Origin: Aquila chrysaetos chrysaetos
Taxonomy: Eukaryota > Chordata > Aves > Accipitriformes > Accipitridae
Direction of reading: 5' to 3'
Assembly (NCBI RefSeq): GCF_900496995.4
Contig: NC_044030.1
Location: 77,912,017-77,976,016, forward strand
Length of the DNA stretch: 64,000 bases
In this document: one piece after another, positions 1 through 14,100 of the stretch
Numbering within the stretch: position 1 is the first letter of the stretch
How the letters are laid out: the number at the start of each line of letters is the position of its first letter
Position numbers and translations under genes: made by a program
The notes under the pieces: model-generated
The model's database searches: none
What the model was told of the DNA's origin: nothing
Seen by the model: the letters and a program-made list of their open reading frames with translations, nothing else

Positions 1-3000
1 CGGGCAGCGTCTGCGGTGCTGGAGGTGGGGTTGCTGTCAGAGGCTTCTGCAGGGGACACAGGGTGACATGGTCCTGCACCCCAAGTCGCTGGCAGCCGGG
101 ATGGAGCTGCAGAGGTGCCTCTTTCCCAGCTTTCCCATTTGGTTTTGTACGGGAAGATGCATTTACAGATTGCCACGGGCAATCTCCACTCTGAGACAGA
201 GCAAACAGGATTGAAGTCTGGCAGCCTTCCTCCCCCGGGCAGGACATTCCCGGCTGTGCCTTGGTTGGGAGCATGTTTCAGGCCCTGAATTTTTAATGAG
301 CCTCTGCAGAATTGAACTGCGTTGGCTGGGAAGGTTCGGGGCACCCTGCCCAGGCTACAGCCAGCCAAGGAGAGCTCAGCATCTGCGGGGTTTCTCATGG
401 GATTGTGTCTGGGCTGAGCGTGGGTCTGGCATGAGTCTGCCACCCAAGGAGACGGTGCTGTGTTTTGGGTAGGGTCGGGTACCAGTGAGGTTCTTTCTCA
501 AAACCCATCTCCTGCCACTGGGCTTTGCAGGAGGCAGAAAAGAAGATGCATCAAAACTGGGGATTGTGATGGGGTCCAGGGGTAGAAATGTAGGTGTTTG
601 GGACAAAATCTGAAGTGGTTTTATAGTTAGGAAGGAATTGAGGAAGTCCAGTTTGATGGATTCTTTGGAGCATCCCTTGAGGTCTGAATCTGCCCTGCAT
701 AATTTGGTGTTTCAGCCTCAAAATGAGATGCAGAGGAGCCCTATAGGTCCTTGCCCAGCTGGAGCACAAGCGTGTCCCAAAGCCTGTTTCTTATGGCTTT
801 TAACTATGAAGGGCTCAGGTTTGTTCCCTGCCACCAGTGCAAATAGTGGTTATGTTAAAAGTTACAAACGCCCTCTGGCAAGGAGTTAATCCTGGAGCCC
901 CAGCGTCAGTCATCAGGGCACTGGCAGGATTTGGCCCTTGGACTAGAGGGTGGAGGTGAAGGTGAGGAGCTCCTGGAGATGAGTCAGACCACAGCCTGCA
1001 AGGAGGACAGGGTGTGGAGAGGGCTTCTCCAGCCCCAGAAATGCATAAAGGCCATGCTTTGAGGGGCTCCAGCTCTTCCCTTTCAATCTGTGCTTGTGAA
1101 ATACTTGTCTTCCTTTGGCACGGGAGTCATTGTGTGGAGGAGATGTTGCTGCACAGCTCAGCTGCCAGTGAAGAAGTGGGATCCTTGGCACATGACTTCA
1201 TGGGAAGGATCCCAGAACGACCAGGAGATGTTGTGTGTCTTCTTCCCTGTCTCTGATGTGCCACTCACCACATCCCTCACTAGTAAGGTGTGAGGCTGCG
1301 TGAAGAGAAACACAGCATTCCTCTTAGTATTCCTTTATTATTAAAATGGTGGGTGCAGCCAGAGGAGTGCCTTCAATCTCCTCGCAGTGGTTTCAGGCCC
1401 TGTCAGGAAGGTCATGGAGGAAATTCTGTATTAGACACACCGTCTTCCTGCCCCTCCCCTCAAAAGAAAGGATTTTATTATCAAAATTTTAGTTTTCTTT
1501 TTATTTAACTATATGAATAAATGGGTAAGATTACAGAGTACCCTTATTTTTCTAAATGCTGTAGTTAGGGCATAAGTGGCCATGGCTATTCAGTGCTCCA
1601 GCTAGGAGAAAGGTAAAGCTGTTGGGAAGACATAAGGGATGGTGCTGAAGAGCAGGTCCATATGGGTGGCTCTCTGTGGGTCCATGGCACCAAGCCTTTC
1701 CCACCTGTTGGGGACAGGCTCAGCAGTGCTACCTCAAGCTATCTCACAGGCTTCTGCGTGCCCTTTCCATCCACCTTTTTACCAGAAACACTATTTCTGG
1801 CAGCACTGCAGGATCTGAGGACCTCTAGGATGTTGCAGACCACAAGCACTCTGTGCACAGACACCTTGGGAACTGCTGCTACAAGATTTCTCTGATTTAC
1901 ACCATGGGTCACTGGCCAAAGCAGGGTTTAGTTCAACTCAGCCAAGGAAAAGCCCTGAAACAGGTTTGGGAGTTAGATGTAGCCTTTTCTACCCAGCCCA
2001 CAGCAGACCACAGCTGAGCAGCAGGTCAACGTGATACACGTGTGATTGAATTTTGAAGCTTGCACTGTCGTGTATTGGGTTTTCTGGATGCTCGTGTTTG
2101 CACATGCCGTCCTATGTCAGATTGTAATGCTGGTGGGTTTGTTTTTAACCACTTTTCTAATTCTTAATTGTTATGAAGACAGAACTGTAACATGAATCGC
2201 CTTGATTGATATAAAATTTTGGAAAACAAAAGGAAGTTTAACTATGTCCATCTGTACCACGTACCTGGGACTGGTCGTTCAGGCAGATTTGGGGCTTTTT
2301 TCACCCTAGACTTCACTGAAATCAGAGTTGAGATTGTTGGTTCATTTAAAGCATGCAACTTGCAGCTTTGATATATGTCTTAAAGGGAGGAGCTGGCAGC
2401 CACCCCACTCTTGTGTTTGCAGTGGTGGCAGGAGACAGAGATATGGAGATGACCCACTGGATCATGGCTCGCCCTCCCTTGGGTCCCGACAGCAAAGGAA
2501 TTAGCTGTGCCTTAGGGCTGGCCTGGAGAAGACCATGTCAAGGCGAAGCCCCATGTCGCGTCCACCCCTGGGGGTGGGGACCAGACCCTTGTGCCTGTAT
2601 TTCTGCTGACGTCCACCCAAAAAGGGCCCATCGTCACTGAATCTGGGGGGTTTGCTGCTCCACGCTGCTCTCAGAGGACCTGTGCTTTGGGACTGTTTGC
2701 TGGTACTGAAGAAGAGGAGGCTGCTCTTGACTTCCCTCAGGCATTCCAGAAGGTCCGTCTGGGCCCTGGCTGTCCCCACTGCCCTTGGGGTCCCCCTTTC
2801 CAGATAGCGCTGATGGCCAGGAGGGGGATGGAGTAGATGTTTGTGGGTACAGGAGTGCCAGAAATGAATGGTGTGAAACTTGTGTAGGAGCCTGCCTTGC
2901 CTCAGGCCACCCCCTTTGCCCCACACGGTGTTTTTCCTGCCCTTTCTGTTGTTACTGTACAAACCACAGCCTGCCTTGTGCCACCCGGGCATCACTAGCA

Positions 3001-5425
3001 CCGGCCAACACGTGCGGCTTGGCTTGACGAATGAGAGGGACTTCAATTTGCTCCTTTTGCAATAAAAGACATTTTCCCAATGCTTTTCCTTTGCCTTCTC
3101 CCTTGGGTGCGAGCAGCATCCATACACTTGGCAGATGCTTATGGTGCAGGTGAAGCCAGTGCTGGCTGGAGACCTGGGGGCAGGTTGGCAGATTGCAGCA
3201 CTTGCAACCTTGCAGCAAATCCTCAGTAATGCAGGAGACCTCCCTGGAATCAGTGGGTTTAGTTTTGGTTTTGGTTTGCATCCTCCTAAAAGCTGGCACT
3301 GTGTGCAGGGAGGGTGTGTGAGTCTTGCCAAGGACATGGAGACAGCAACTGGGGTCTGCTCTGTCCTGGGTCCCAGCTAAGTGGCAGTGCTTGAAAACAC
3401 ATCCACGGCTATGTACGGCACGGGGAGGAGTGTTAAAGGCAAAGTCCAAACCTTAGTGGGGCTACAGCAAAAGCCCAATTAATTTCAATCTGGATTTCGA
3501 GGAGGTGCCTGTGGGTGACAGCAGAGCAGTGGCTGCTGACCCATGAGATCCTGGCCAGAAGCATGTCTATCCCTGCCCGAAATCACAGCTTTTATTAAAG
3601 TAAGAAAAAACCAACAGGCAGACAGGCAGGCAGAGCCCAAGGCTGGGAAGGACTGTGGTGAAAGGACAAGCTGACAGCAGCAGAGTCCCTTCAGGCATGT
3701 GGCCAGGCTGGCAGCCTCAATTAAAAAACCAGCTCCTCAGTTGCAGCTTGTCCTGAGCTGGTGGGAGCCGCCAGCCTGCAGATCCCTTGAGCTGGCTAGA
3801 GCCATAAAGATGGTCTGGGCTGATGCAAAATCCCAGAGGCCAAGTAGAGGAAAGCAGGGATTATTTTTTTCCCTCAGTAGGGCTGGGTGGTTTTTAGCTC
3901 AGCGATCATCAAAGATTAAGGGCAATAAACGCCTCCTCCGTGGCAGGAGGGTGCAGAGAGGCAGCCTGCTTGCAGGATGCCTCCAGCACAGGTCCCCTGT
4001 GACTCCCGGTGGCTGGGCTGGGCAGCAGGGAAAGGCACTGGGGGAAAGACTGGAAAGTGATGGGGATCTGGGGGAGACATTTTTGCAGCTAAATGGGACC
4101 AGGCAGCTCATATAATCCCCAGAGTTTGCAGAAAGTCTTGGTGATGCTTCCCCCCACCTCCCAGCCTGTGATGCAGGCGGGCAGCAGAGCCGCGTGTGTG
4201 CATACCGATTATAGGGGCAGAGGTGCGGTATCAGGGGCTTGGAGCCTGGCTCTCCCACCTCTCCCCTGCACCATGGGCATCAGCTTTTCAGAAAGCTTTT
4301 TTTCATGCTGCAAGAATAGCCAAATGAATTTTGCTGGGACCCTCTGGTTGTCCCAAGCCCAGCTGTCAGGGACCTCTCAGGGCTTCATAGCAAAAATAAA
4401 GCAGAGAAAGCATTCAGAAACATTTTCTCATCCTTGGGGGAGATACCCCAATGGAAACCACTATCTTGGAGTGGAAGAAAGCCCATGGTAAGGACCCAGA
4501 GATGGTCTGTTAACCCTGAACACCACTGCCAGACTGAGCATTGCTTTCCCTTTCACATCCCTGGATTAAAGTAGGGTTTTCCCTCCCCATCACCACACCA
4601 GCGACAGTATTACTGCAGCTTGAGCTGCTTTCAGGGGCATCTTCTAAGATGTTCTGGCTCATCCCTGCTGTTGTCCCACTGTGACCATGCAGGGTCCTTG
4701 TGGCATAACGGACCCACTGATGGGCGACAGGGGTCTGAGCCACTTTTGGGGCTACTTCACCTGAGCACCAAACCAGCTCTGAAGTGAGTGCAATGTTCTC
4801 CTGCCCCTGTTTAACTTTTTATATGGACCAGCTCTGAGGCAAATCCCTGAAGAAGGCTTTCTCCTGCCTTGCGGCCACGCACAGCTTTACCTCCCAGGTG
4901 CCTACTAGCAGTGTGCTGGGGTCAGTGAAGGAATCGGTCTCTCACTTTGAGAAGGTGCATTGCAGCCCGAAGACCCCAGGACTCACCTAAACTGCTCAGT
5001 CATGTCACCTTTAAACTTTGCTTAAAAACAAGGAAGATTGGACCAAGAGTGGGGAGCCTTTCACAGCCAGCCTGCCCACCCCAAGCCTGCAGGTGCTGCT
5101 GAGACACCTTCACCTGGGAGAAGTCACCTCTGTGGGCAGAAAGACGCTGGCTTATGGACAGGGATCTCCATCAACACAGCTGGTAGCATGGGAGAAAGTT
5201 TTCCATGAGTGAACTGAGGCAGGAGAGCACTCAGGCTGCTTTAGTAATTGTCTGAACTCTCTCAGGAGGATGATGGCCAAGTCCTTTTCTGGGACCTGAT
5301 GGATTGCACCCTTTGGCTCTAAATTTGGTCCCAAAACACACATGGATCCCATTAGGTCCTAACGCATGCATGACTTGGTGCTAGGTTTTAAGCTTGACTA
5401 CCATGAGATTTCACCACATGCTTAC
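1..5425. other. Intergenic, no recognisable gene
   Basis: I see no exon with recognisable protein similarity here on either strand. The open frames present are short or have low-complexity, Pro/Ser/Cys/Trp-rich translations typical of GC-rich avian noncoding DNA. The longest, on the minus strand at 2501-3337, does not look like a protein. No tRNA, rRNA, recent repeat or strong promoter was recognised. In birds the next genes beyond MYORG would be expected around FAM219A or SPMIP6, but no exon of either was recognised. Confidence 0.5.
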
Positions 5426-5688
5426 AGTCTTGGCTGAATCCACACCATGGACATGGTTCTCAATAATTTCTTCCAATAAAAGGGGGAAAACAGTTGCCAC
5501 AGCATCAGCAAGTGCTATAGCTTCTTTCTCCTTGCTCAGACAGATCAGGCTGTGGGAAATGTAAACTCCCCTTACTCCTACATCAGCACCCATCTGACGT
5601 GCAGGTTGAAAATTAGGTGCATCCCTTCTCAGGATAACCACAGACTGCCTTTTGTAAAAAATGTACTCTGCTGCAACTGCCTCCTTCA
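5426..5688 (-). CDS. Unassigned exon-like open block downstream of MYORG
   Basis: On the minus strand an AG (5689-5690) is followed by 263 bases, two leading bases plus 87 sense codons, and then a consensus GTAAGC donor (5420-5425). The translation is well mixed: it begins KEAVAAEYIFYKRQ, contains LICLSKEKEAIALADAV, and ends in ENHVHGVDSAKT, with an amphipathic, helix-like middle. It would need one base from an upstream exon and ends in phase 0. It lies about 360 bases past the MYORG stop on the same strand, so it could be 3' UTR, a separate small gene, an exon of an unseen gene, or the fossil of a retrocopy or transposon. I do not recognise the family. Some 87-codon open stretches of this kind occur by chance, so confidence is low. 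Confidence 0.28.
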
Positions 5689-6052
5689 CTAAGTAAATGA
5701 AATTATAAATGTCTCAAGGGATCAGCTATGAAATTGGGTAACAAAGGAGTCCATGTAATTTACTTTATAAACCAGAAGCGTGCATGGCATTTCTTGCTGG
5801 GAAAAGATTACAAGCAGAGGCTGTGTTTCTATACATTCTATTTGTCATACTGCAATAATAAAGAGAGCCATCCAATATATTTTAATAAGTAAGTTATTCT
5901 ACAGCACTTCCCACACAAAAGAGAGATCATAGTGTTTTCTTCAAATTTCACACAGAAGTATTTCTACTTTAAAAACTATTAAAATTCCCAGGTCATTACA
6001 GTCATTGGTTCATTAATCCCTGAGACCATTGCACAGCTGATGGAGGAGCCCG

Positions 6053-8149
6053 TTAGGAAACCCAGAGGAAATAGGCGACTTCGTCCAGGTCAACGGGATA
6101 GTCCGTGAGCAGCACTGGGGTCTTCTCAAACAACTCCCCCTTGTAGCTGCGCCACTTGCCTGCCGGCAGGTAGACGTCACGTTCCTGCTTGCCCATCTCC
6201 AGGACAGGGGCCACCATAAGGGTGTCCCCAATGAGGAACTGGGAGTCAATTCTGTGAGTGGCCTCATCGCGGGGTGAGATCCACCAGATGGGACGGATGA
6301 TGGGGTCGCCCGTGTCGGTGACCTCCCCAGCCAGCTCCAGCAGCAGCGGGGCCACCAGCGACTCGTGGAGCTCCGTGAACTTCTGCGCAATCTCCACCAC
6401 CTCCTTGTCGTAGAGCCAGGGCGGGATGGAGAACTGCATGGAGGGCATGAAGGCTGACAGCTCCAGCCACCGCACGTACAGCTCCCGGTCGGGGATCTCC
6501 ACCGCCCCCTCCGTCTTGTTGGGGAGGAAGTTTCCTCCAATCATATCTGGCAGTACAAACGGGTACCCCAGCATGCTGATGGTGAGCACCGTGGGGATGA
6601 GGGACTTGAGGCCGAGCTCGTAGCCCCAGACAGAGTCACGGTCAATGATGCGGAAGAAGCAGGAGATGTTCTGCGACTGGTAGCCCACGCGCACCTCGGC
6701 CAGCTCGTAGAACGGGATGGCCATCTCCGTGTAGCGCCGTGACCAGATGCTGGGGTCCGAGAGTGGGCGGAAGGTGCTGAACTGCTTGGGCAGGTAGCTG
6801 GTCTCGCCTGCATCAAACTTGAAGGACGAGATGCCGTACTTGTGTCGGAGCTGGCGCAGGTGGCTCTGGAACCAGTCCCGGGCTGCTGGGTTGGTGAAGT
6901 CCAGGATGGCCCCGATGCCGTTCCACCACTCCACCATGGCTGGCAGCCGCCCCGATGGCTCCTTGATGAACAGCTGACGCTCAATTCCCACCCCAAAATT
7001 GGAGGAATTGTAGTTTATGAAAGGGTGAGTCCACAGGGTGACCTTAAACCCATCTTCCCTCAGTTTTGCAAACATCTCTGTTACATTGGGGAACTTGATG
7101 GGGTCAAAGTCAAAGTCCCCATAGGCTTGCGTGTACATGTCATCGATTTCAATGTGGCTGCAGTTAAAACGGTACTTCTTGATCTTTTCGGCAAACCGCA
7201 AGAGTTTATCCTGGTCAATATTGTTCTTGTAGAGGGCCCAGGTGGACCAGATGGGGTATCGGAAGGCATTCTCGGCGGGGATCTTGGAGGGCTTGTTGAA
7301 GTACCTGCGCACCATGTACTTGTGGATGGAGGTGACGTCGGAGCCCACGCAGACGCGGTAGCTGAGCTCGGGGAAGGGCTGCTGCCCCGGCGGGGGCTTG
7401 TAGGGCGAGTCCTTGTAGCGGGCCTGGAAGAAGAGGGCACGCTCGGTGGCGTTGAAGCCCAGGTGGAAGGGCACGGAGTCGTTGATCTTGATGGCCGCCG
7501 CCTTGGAGGAGAGCCAGTAGCGCTCGAGGATGCCGCCGAAGCTGTCTCGGAAGGAGTAGACGTCGCTCGTCACGTAGGGCACGGGCTCCTGGTAGCCGGA
7601 CAGGCGGATGGGCCAGTGCTGGGTGCTCATCTCCGAGCCCCCGTACCAGTGGGCGTCCTCCCAGAACATGGTGTGCTCCACCGCCGGGCCGGCCGCCAGC
7701 TCCTCCCAGCGCACGCGGTAGCACATCACCGTGTCCTTGGGCTTCACCGTCTGGATGAAGAAGTTGAGCGGCCCCCCGCCCGACCGTGTGCAGCTCAAAA
7801 TCTCGCCCTCCTTGGAGCACGACTCCAGGTCAAGGCTGCCCGAGCGGAAGGCCAGGCGGAAGACCACCTCCCCGTGCTGGTTCCTGATGACAAAGCCATC
7901 CGCCCGCAGGTCCATCAGCTCCGTCTTGAGCCGCTCCGCCTTCCGCAGGGACACCGTGTAGTAGCACCAGGCCACCACCGCGGCAATGAACAGGATGAGG
8001 CCCAGCAAGATGGCCCCGAGCATGGGCCTCAGCTCCTTGGAGGGCTTCTGCTTCACCGGTGTGACATTTTCAGGCAAACGCCTTTCTTTAGCATCCTCTC
8101 TTTGAGCGTTTCCATGTTTTCCCACACGGTGGGTAATCAGACTGTCCAT
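6053..8149 (-). CDS. MYORG: MYORG, GH31-family membrane alpha-galactosidase
   Basis: The whole protein is in one exon, 698 residues, close to the human length of 714. It is a type II membrane protein: a basic cytosolic N-terminus, a membrane span at residues 43-64, then a lumenal glycoside hydrolase family 31 barrel. The GH31 nucleophile motif KFDAGE places Asp at 446. The general-acid motif RIIDRDS is at 500-506, with D503 aligning with the known acid of the human enzyme if there are no gaps. Several N-glycosylation sequons are visible, for example NDS, NAT, NCS, NVT, NSS, NIS and NKT. The start is firm because an in-frame TGA lies 18 bases upstream (8165-8167) and the stop is TAA at 6053-6055. 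The family protein sits in the ER/nuclear envelope and acts on galactosyl glycans; human loss causes brain calcification. The coding exon is very GC-rich. Upstream noncoding exons are expected but I could not place them. Confidence 0.97.
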   Translation of the reverse strand: MDSLITHRVGKHGNAQREDAKERRLPENVTPVKQKPSKELRPMLGAILLGLILFIAAVVAWCYYTVSLRKAERLKTELMDLRADGFVIRNQHGEVVFRLAFRSGSLDLESCSKEGEILSCTRSGGGPLNFFIQTVKPKDTVMCYRVRWEELAAGPAVEHTMFWEDAHWYGGSEMSTQHWPIRLSGYQEPVPYVTSDVYSFRDSFGGILERYWLSSKAAAIKINDSVPFHLGFNATERALFFQARYKDSPYKPPPGQQPFPELSYRVCVGSDVTSIHKYMVRRYFNKPSKIPAENAFRYPIWSTWALYKNNIDQDKLLRFAEKIKKYRFNCSHIEIDDMYTQAYGDFDFDPIKFPNVTEMFAKLREDGFKVTLWTHPFINYNSSNFGVGIERQLFIKEPSGRLPAMVEWWNGIGAILDFTNPAARDWFQSHLRQLRHKYGISSFKFDAGETSYLPKQFSTFRPLSDPSIWSRRYTEMAIPFYELAEVRVGYQSQNISCFFRIIDRDSVWGYELGLKSLIPTVLTISMLGYPFVLPDMIGGNFLPNKTEGAVEIPDRELYVRWLELSAFMPSMQFSIPPWLYDKEVVEIAQKFTELHESLVAPLLLELAGEVTDTGDPIIRPIWWISPRDEATHRIDSQFLIGDTLMVAPVLEMGKQERDVYLPAGKWRSYKGELFEKTPVLLTDYPVDLDEVAYFLWVS

Positions 8150-8167
8150 GACTCCTTTGCAGTGTCA

Positions 8168-11100
8168 ACGCCTGGTTGGAAACTGTGCTGCTGAATTTTT
8201 TTCTCGAACTGGTGAACAGAAAATCCAAGATGCTGCATGAAGTTGTTCACAGTCTTCTTTCCAAAGCCTGGCCACTCACACCTGCAGTGTTATTTCATTA
8301 AACAGAGGTTATAAACACCTAAAACACAATTAAATCGTGCTAACAGCCGTAGATCCTCTCCTCCTGTTTGCAGCCCAGCCACTTCCCTGACCCTGCAGCT
8401 CTGACTTGCTTTGCTCTGTGTGGCGGCAGCCTGTTCACTGGCAGCTGGGCTGAGTCTTTTTGGAGCGGGGCTGTGCCAGGATTCTCGTGACCCTCTCTTG
8501 GCTGCAGCCTTGCTGCATCCTGCAGAGCAAGGGCGAAGGCATGAAAGTCAGGCCAGAGCCTGGAGGAGAATGGGGCCAGGGATAGGGGCTGGTACCTGAC
8601 CATATAAACTGGACTTCGCAAGCTGTTCTGTATTTTACATTAAATATATGTCCTGCTATTTTTTCCCACCTGTCCACAACTTCTCTGCATCAAATGCAGG
8701 CAGAGAAATGCTGCGCTGTAGTGTCCAGCCTCTGCCTGCTCTTCCCCACCACCCCCTGGGGATGCAGCCAGTGAGTGATGTTTTATCTCCCTGCACTTCA
8801 CTCCTTCCCTGAGCTGCACGGGGACATGAGGATGCGCACACTTTGTGGCCAGCACTGCTCTGGGGCAGCTGGGCAGAGCCCTTCACCTGCCTTCCCTGCT
8901 GCCTACCCCAGAGCCATCACACCAGGACAACCCCTTTTGCCCTAGCAGGGGAAAAAGAGGATGTTTCCTTACATCTGCATCTCTGTTTTTTTATCTTAAT
9001 TCGGTTCCTGTAACTGCCGGGCTTATGCCAAGCAAGATGCTACAGTGCAATGGGGGAGGAAGGTATTTAGGTACAGAGGTTGAGGATGGGGGTATTAAAC
9101 TGAACATGTTGCAAGACCAGGACTACATTAAAACCTTGTTTTGCTGAGAAATGCACAAGAAGACAACATGTCCCAGCTGCACCGAGCGTTACCAAGCCAG
9201 CCAGTACAGTGCAGCTCGCAGCATCTGAAACCATCCACTACCAACAAAAACGACAGGCAGGGGAAACTGAGGCGGGCAGCTCGAGACAACGCACTCTGTG
9301 CAGCTGGGCTCCCAGCTTCCCTGGCCCAATCCTGAGCTCTGTGTGATCTGACAGAATGAAAATTTGCAGGAGCAGCCTGTATGGAGAGGAGGAAAAAGGG
9401 CCAGCTTGCCCATCTGAGCTATGCCCAGCAATACATGCCGGACTTATTTACCCGTGCCTCCATGACATCAGTATCTAAGTATACAGAGATGATAAGCTGC
9501 CCAGGGAGCCATTAAAAATATCAGAGGTCACCACATTTGGGATCAATCGCAGCAGCCTCCCAACGACCCGAAAGAGCTGCTTGGTTAGTTTTTGTAATGC
9601 GTTCTCATGGTGAGCGAGGCTTTGCCAAGAAAAAGAGTTGGAGTGGATAAAAGTGTTCCTGGGCAAGCCCTGGCCAGGGTGGGTGGTGAGAGAAGGAAGG
9701 TCACTGCTGCCCCAAAGAGATGGTCCTGTGGGACAGGAATGGTTTGTGGGAGAAGTTTGTGTTACACATGCGCTCAGGGCACTCTGCCAGCCCCAAAGTG
9801 CTCAGACCTGGCAGCCTCCCTGGTGCTGGCCTGGCTTCTGACACGGCTTGAGTGGTTTCCAGTGAAATCCTGGTGTTTTTGCAAAACAACCTTTTAACTT
9901 TGAAGATGTTTTTATGTGCTGGGTCAGTCCTTGGTTGCCGCCCTTGGAGCATTCCTCCTCTTTTTCCTTCCTCCTTTCACCCTCGCAGCCAGCCTGGAGA
10001 CAGAACTCTCTTTTAAGATGAGCCCCACCATTTTCCAGGGTGAAAAACAAGGAAGGGAAAGGGAGAGGGCAATAGGTTTTCCAGGACTTCTGCTTTTTTT
10101 CTTAATATTAAACACCACATTAAAAAACACCCAAAACACAGGGACATCAGGACTCAACAAACCTACAAGAATAAAGGATGTGTGGGAAGTTTCCCAGCTT
10201 TCTATGCAGTGATTTCTCTCCCAGACAATTGCTTTAAATTCCTCAATTTCCCCAGAAGCAGAAGATCAGTGGTAGAAAGATGATATACAAGGGAGCCAGG
10301 GCTCCTGGGCCAAGCTGTCCTGTCCCCAGGGCCTTTTGGGTTTTCCTCCCTCCTATGATGTGGCGGGATGCTGCGTTGGTACCCCAGCCCTGCCACTCAC
10401 AGAGGAGAGATGAGATGTAGGTGGGCAGTGGGAAGAGCAGGCACTGGCACATCTGGAGGCAGAGCAGGATGAAATTGGGATTCTCGGGATAGATCCTGCC
10501 AGGGTAAGGGAGTCTCTGAAGCTGCTAACTCCTGCCCTTCAAGGCTTATGTCTCATGAAAGCATTAAACATCCACTGGTCTAGTCGGCAGCCTGAGTGCT
10601 GCCCAGGGGCGATGAGAAGGAGTCCTGTCAAGGGATGCACGTAGGTGACTCAGAGCCCAGATCCAGCCTTTTCCCTGCTCCTTCCATGAGGTTATGGCAT
10701 CACAGTGTCCCTTCCCCATAAATATTTAACCAGTCCTTGCAAAGCCTCTCTGCTCTGGTCAGTACTTAATTAACCCATGCGAAGTGCAACTGCTTCCAAG
10801 CAAGGATGGGCTGAATGCTCCCATAGCACCCCGAAAGCCAGATGCCCCAGGGATGCAGGCACTGTTGTGTTATATTTGGGCTGCTTTATCAGATGGTAAT
10901 CTGGTATGGGTCTGGCCCCATCAGTCCCTGAAAGGAGATGGGATTTCTCACACTGAGGATCTCAGCAGCCCTTAGCATGCACAGATTAAACATTGACATA
11001 TCCAGCACCATGACATGCAGAAAATGAGCTGGGACTTTAGACCCTCTAGAGTTAAACAGGAGCTAAGCAAGGGTTTCAAGTGATGAAATGCATGTCAGCC

Positions 11101-14100
11101 AGCTCGAAGGGCTGCTATGCACCTAAACCCCTTTGTGCACCTACCCTCAGAGCCTCCTTCCTCCAGACCAAATTTATCCCCAGGAATCCCCCTGATCTCT
11201 TGGCACATGTTGCACAAGTTTGTCAAGCCTCAGTTCAGGTCGCAGCCATGTGAGTCCTGAATGCTCAGACTTTTGCCTTTCCAGTGCATTTACCTATGTG
11301 CTGGTGCAGGGAGCATCACTCATCAAACATCAGGAAACAATTCTGTCTTTAAATAAAGGGAGAGTCTTCTATAATAAGTTTTCTTTTATAATAGGTTATC
11401 GAACACTTACGAGTTGCTATCAAGCACTCATAGAGAGAGTATACAACATGTTCTAGCAGAAAGCGCCATAGGTAGCTATAAGTCATGGTCATAAACAAAC
11501 TATTGCCTTGTCAAACTCTTCAAGAACTCATTAATCATTTACCGAGCCCTTTTAGACTGTTTCAAATGGTACCTTTTTTAACAGAAAACACACCCAAAGC
11601 AGAAAGCAGTTCCCATCAGCTCTCATTTCCCAGAACAGCCTGGCACGCACAGGTGTCATATGGGGGATTTATTGCTAAAAGGGACCCAGGGGAGGTTTGC
11701 TCACCATTTTTGATGTGTATATAGATGATGTGAGAAAAGACGTATCTGCTATCGCTGCAGCCAAGGAGGGGGAGTGAGGGAGAGCCAAGGTTATCGCATG
11801 AGCTGCCACAGATTAGCCACAAAGCCAACAAGGCTTAATGTAAGGGGGAAGTGGCTGGGGGATGGATGCAGAGGGTGAGGTGACATTGCCAAGGACGCTC
11901 TGCAGTCCATGTGGTGCAGGGGCACCAATGTCCCTGCCAACAGCACCCAGCGCTTAAGGAGCACCTGGAGCAAGCCGAGGAGGTGGCTGAGGAGGGATGC
12001 AGCCAGAGACCCTCCTGTGGAGTGGTGCAGGATCCTGGTCCTCCTGGAAAAAGAGCTCACTTGTGTCCCAAAGCAGGGAGGATATTAGCCACAGCACTGC
12101 GTGCACCCCTCACCCCAGCTCTGGCCTTGGAGCAATTTCTGATAGCTCTAGCGAGGGCAACAGTCATGGCTGGCCTCACTGCCTCAACCCTTAGCCCATG
12201 GGGATCTCGCCCAGGTCCTTGGGCTGAAACAGCAGTTTGGTTCATATTAACCCCATATCAGCAGCAGAGTCTGACCTGCTGGGAGGCTTGTGGCTGTATC
12301 CTGCAGGGATGCACCAGCAGCATGGAGAGACCTGCACCAGCTCACACCCACCAGGCTGCTCTGAGCAGGTTTATTTCTGGCAGCCATGCTGATTTGGGGG
12401 TCTCTGCACTGCTCCCCGCAGCTCCTGATGCCTGGAGGGTTTTTAGCTCATCTTGGTGTGAAGGTGGCTGTACAGACTCTGCTGGCTTGTACCTGTAAAA
12501 AGTGCTGCTGCAAAGCTGGTAACTCCATGCAAGGCTGACAGTGCTATAAGCCCTCCGGAGCTATGCAAATCCAGCTTATGTCTACAGCAAATATTACTGG
12601 GTTTTTTCCTTATCCAGAGGATCCCAGTCCCTCACTACCGGGAATAAAGCAGAGTTTACTGCACAGGTCTTTCAGTCCTAATTGCTAGAGGAGCAGGCAG
12701 TGGAAAGTCCTGCTCCTGTCCTCTTATACGAACAAACCCCTCCTTCCCAAGCCAGCAGAAAAAAACTTGCAGAATCAACTTTTTCCCCATTTCAGGGCCC
12801 TCTCTGACTCCTGAGCCTGCACACAGTGTCCATCTGCTGCTCCAAGCTGCAAGCAGTGGTCACAGCATCCTGCTGCATGCTGAGAGCTGCTCTGCCCGCA
12901 TCCTTAGGAAGGAGCTCCATCTGCTGAGCCAGTGGCCCAGGCTGAAACCCAGAGACTGTTGCCAGGCTTGTCCCAGGGCTGTGGGGTGACCGGTCATCAG
13001 GCATCCCCTGGGCAGCACCGAGCCCGTCAGATCCTGTTGCATCAGGATCAGTGCTCGTGAGGAGCTCCACAGAGTTTTTGAGGTGCCTTTCCCTGATGAA
13101 GATGCAAACCTAGCAGAGAGCGATAAGCACAGTGCAGTCAAGGGGAAAAAAGGTCATCATGTGCTGCAGCTGCAATCATCTGAGCAGGCTGGGGGACGGT
13201 GGAAATACAGGAAAAGGGTGGGAAAAAAGGGTGGTCTCACCTCAGGCTGCTCTGAATGAAGTCAGTGAGCTGGGCTGGTGCCAGGTGAAGGAATAAGCCG
13301 GGAAGGGACCTGGGTCTGAGCTGGGCTTTCTCCCACTTAGACCCAGGCTCAGTTGGAGGCTCTGCTTGGAGAGGGAGCCCTTGGGAGCTGCTGCAATAGC
13401 AGCAAGTTAAAGAGGCTTAATAGCTTGAAGGTTTTCACTTGGGAGGAGAACCACTCTTGGTTGCTATTTTCTTGTGAGAATGAGCCAGAGACCTACGATG
13501 AGCATCAAGTGCTCCAGGTAGATCCTTGAGGGATGCTTCAGGCTCTGCATGGGTTAAGCCAACTGCCTGCCAGGGTGAGGGGTCCTGGGCAATTTATCTC
13601 ATACCTGCCCCTGTGGGACTTCTTGTGGCACTGATGAACTCACAGTGGAAGATGGGACTCTCAGGCAGGCTGAGGGCATCTGCTCTGGGCTCCCTACAGT
13701 CTCAGACTGCTGCTCACATGGCAGCAGGGCTGTGACGACCACATCTAACCCAGGCAGCTCTGGAGATGCTGCTTTATCCCAAACCAGCTCCACTTCCCGG
13801 CCACGGGAGAGTTTTGATGTGTAAAAATTGCTTTTTCATTCTGCATCCTTTCTTGGAGATACAGGTTCTTTACTGTGGTTATTTTCCTAAACGTTTGTTG
13901 CCAAGTGCTTCTCTGTGATCAAAGGTTTCACTGCAGAGACAACCCCACAATGGCCAGACCCCTCAGCTTGCCTTGACACTTAACCAGCTTTGACCAGGGC
14001 AATGAAAACACATCTTCAAAGTGGATGAGGATGGAGGAATGAATCGTGATTAGTGCTAGCCAGCAGCCAGAGGGATGTGATAGGGGTCTCACCACCGAAA

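Noticed and set aside
2501..3337. 278-codon open frame on the minus strand
   Set aside because: Cys/Pro/Ser/Trp-rich, without domain-like pattern or splice support; no family recognised. It appears to be a chance open frame.
6842..8194. 450-codon open frame antisense to MYORG
   Set aside because: It is the complement of a GC-rich coding exon whose codon bias removes stops; the translation is Val/Leu/Gly/His-rich and not protein-like, while the minus-strand frame is clearly MYORG.
11911..12498. 195-codon open frame in the intergenic region
   Set aside because: Composition is not protein-like, and neither recognisable domains nor splice logic were found.
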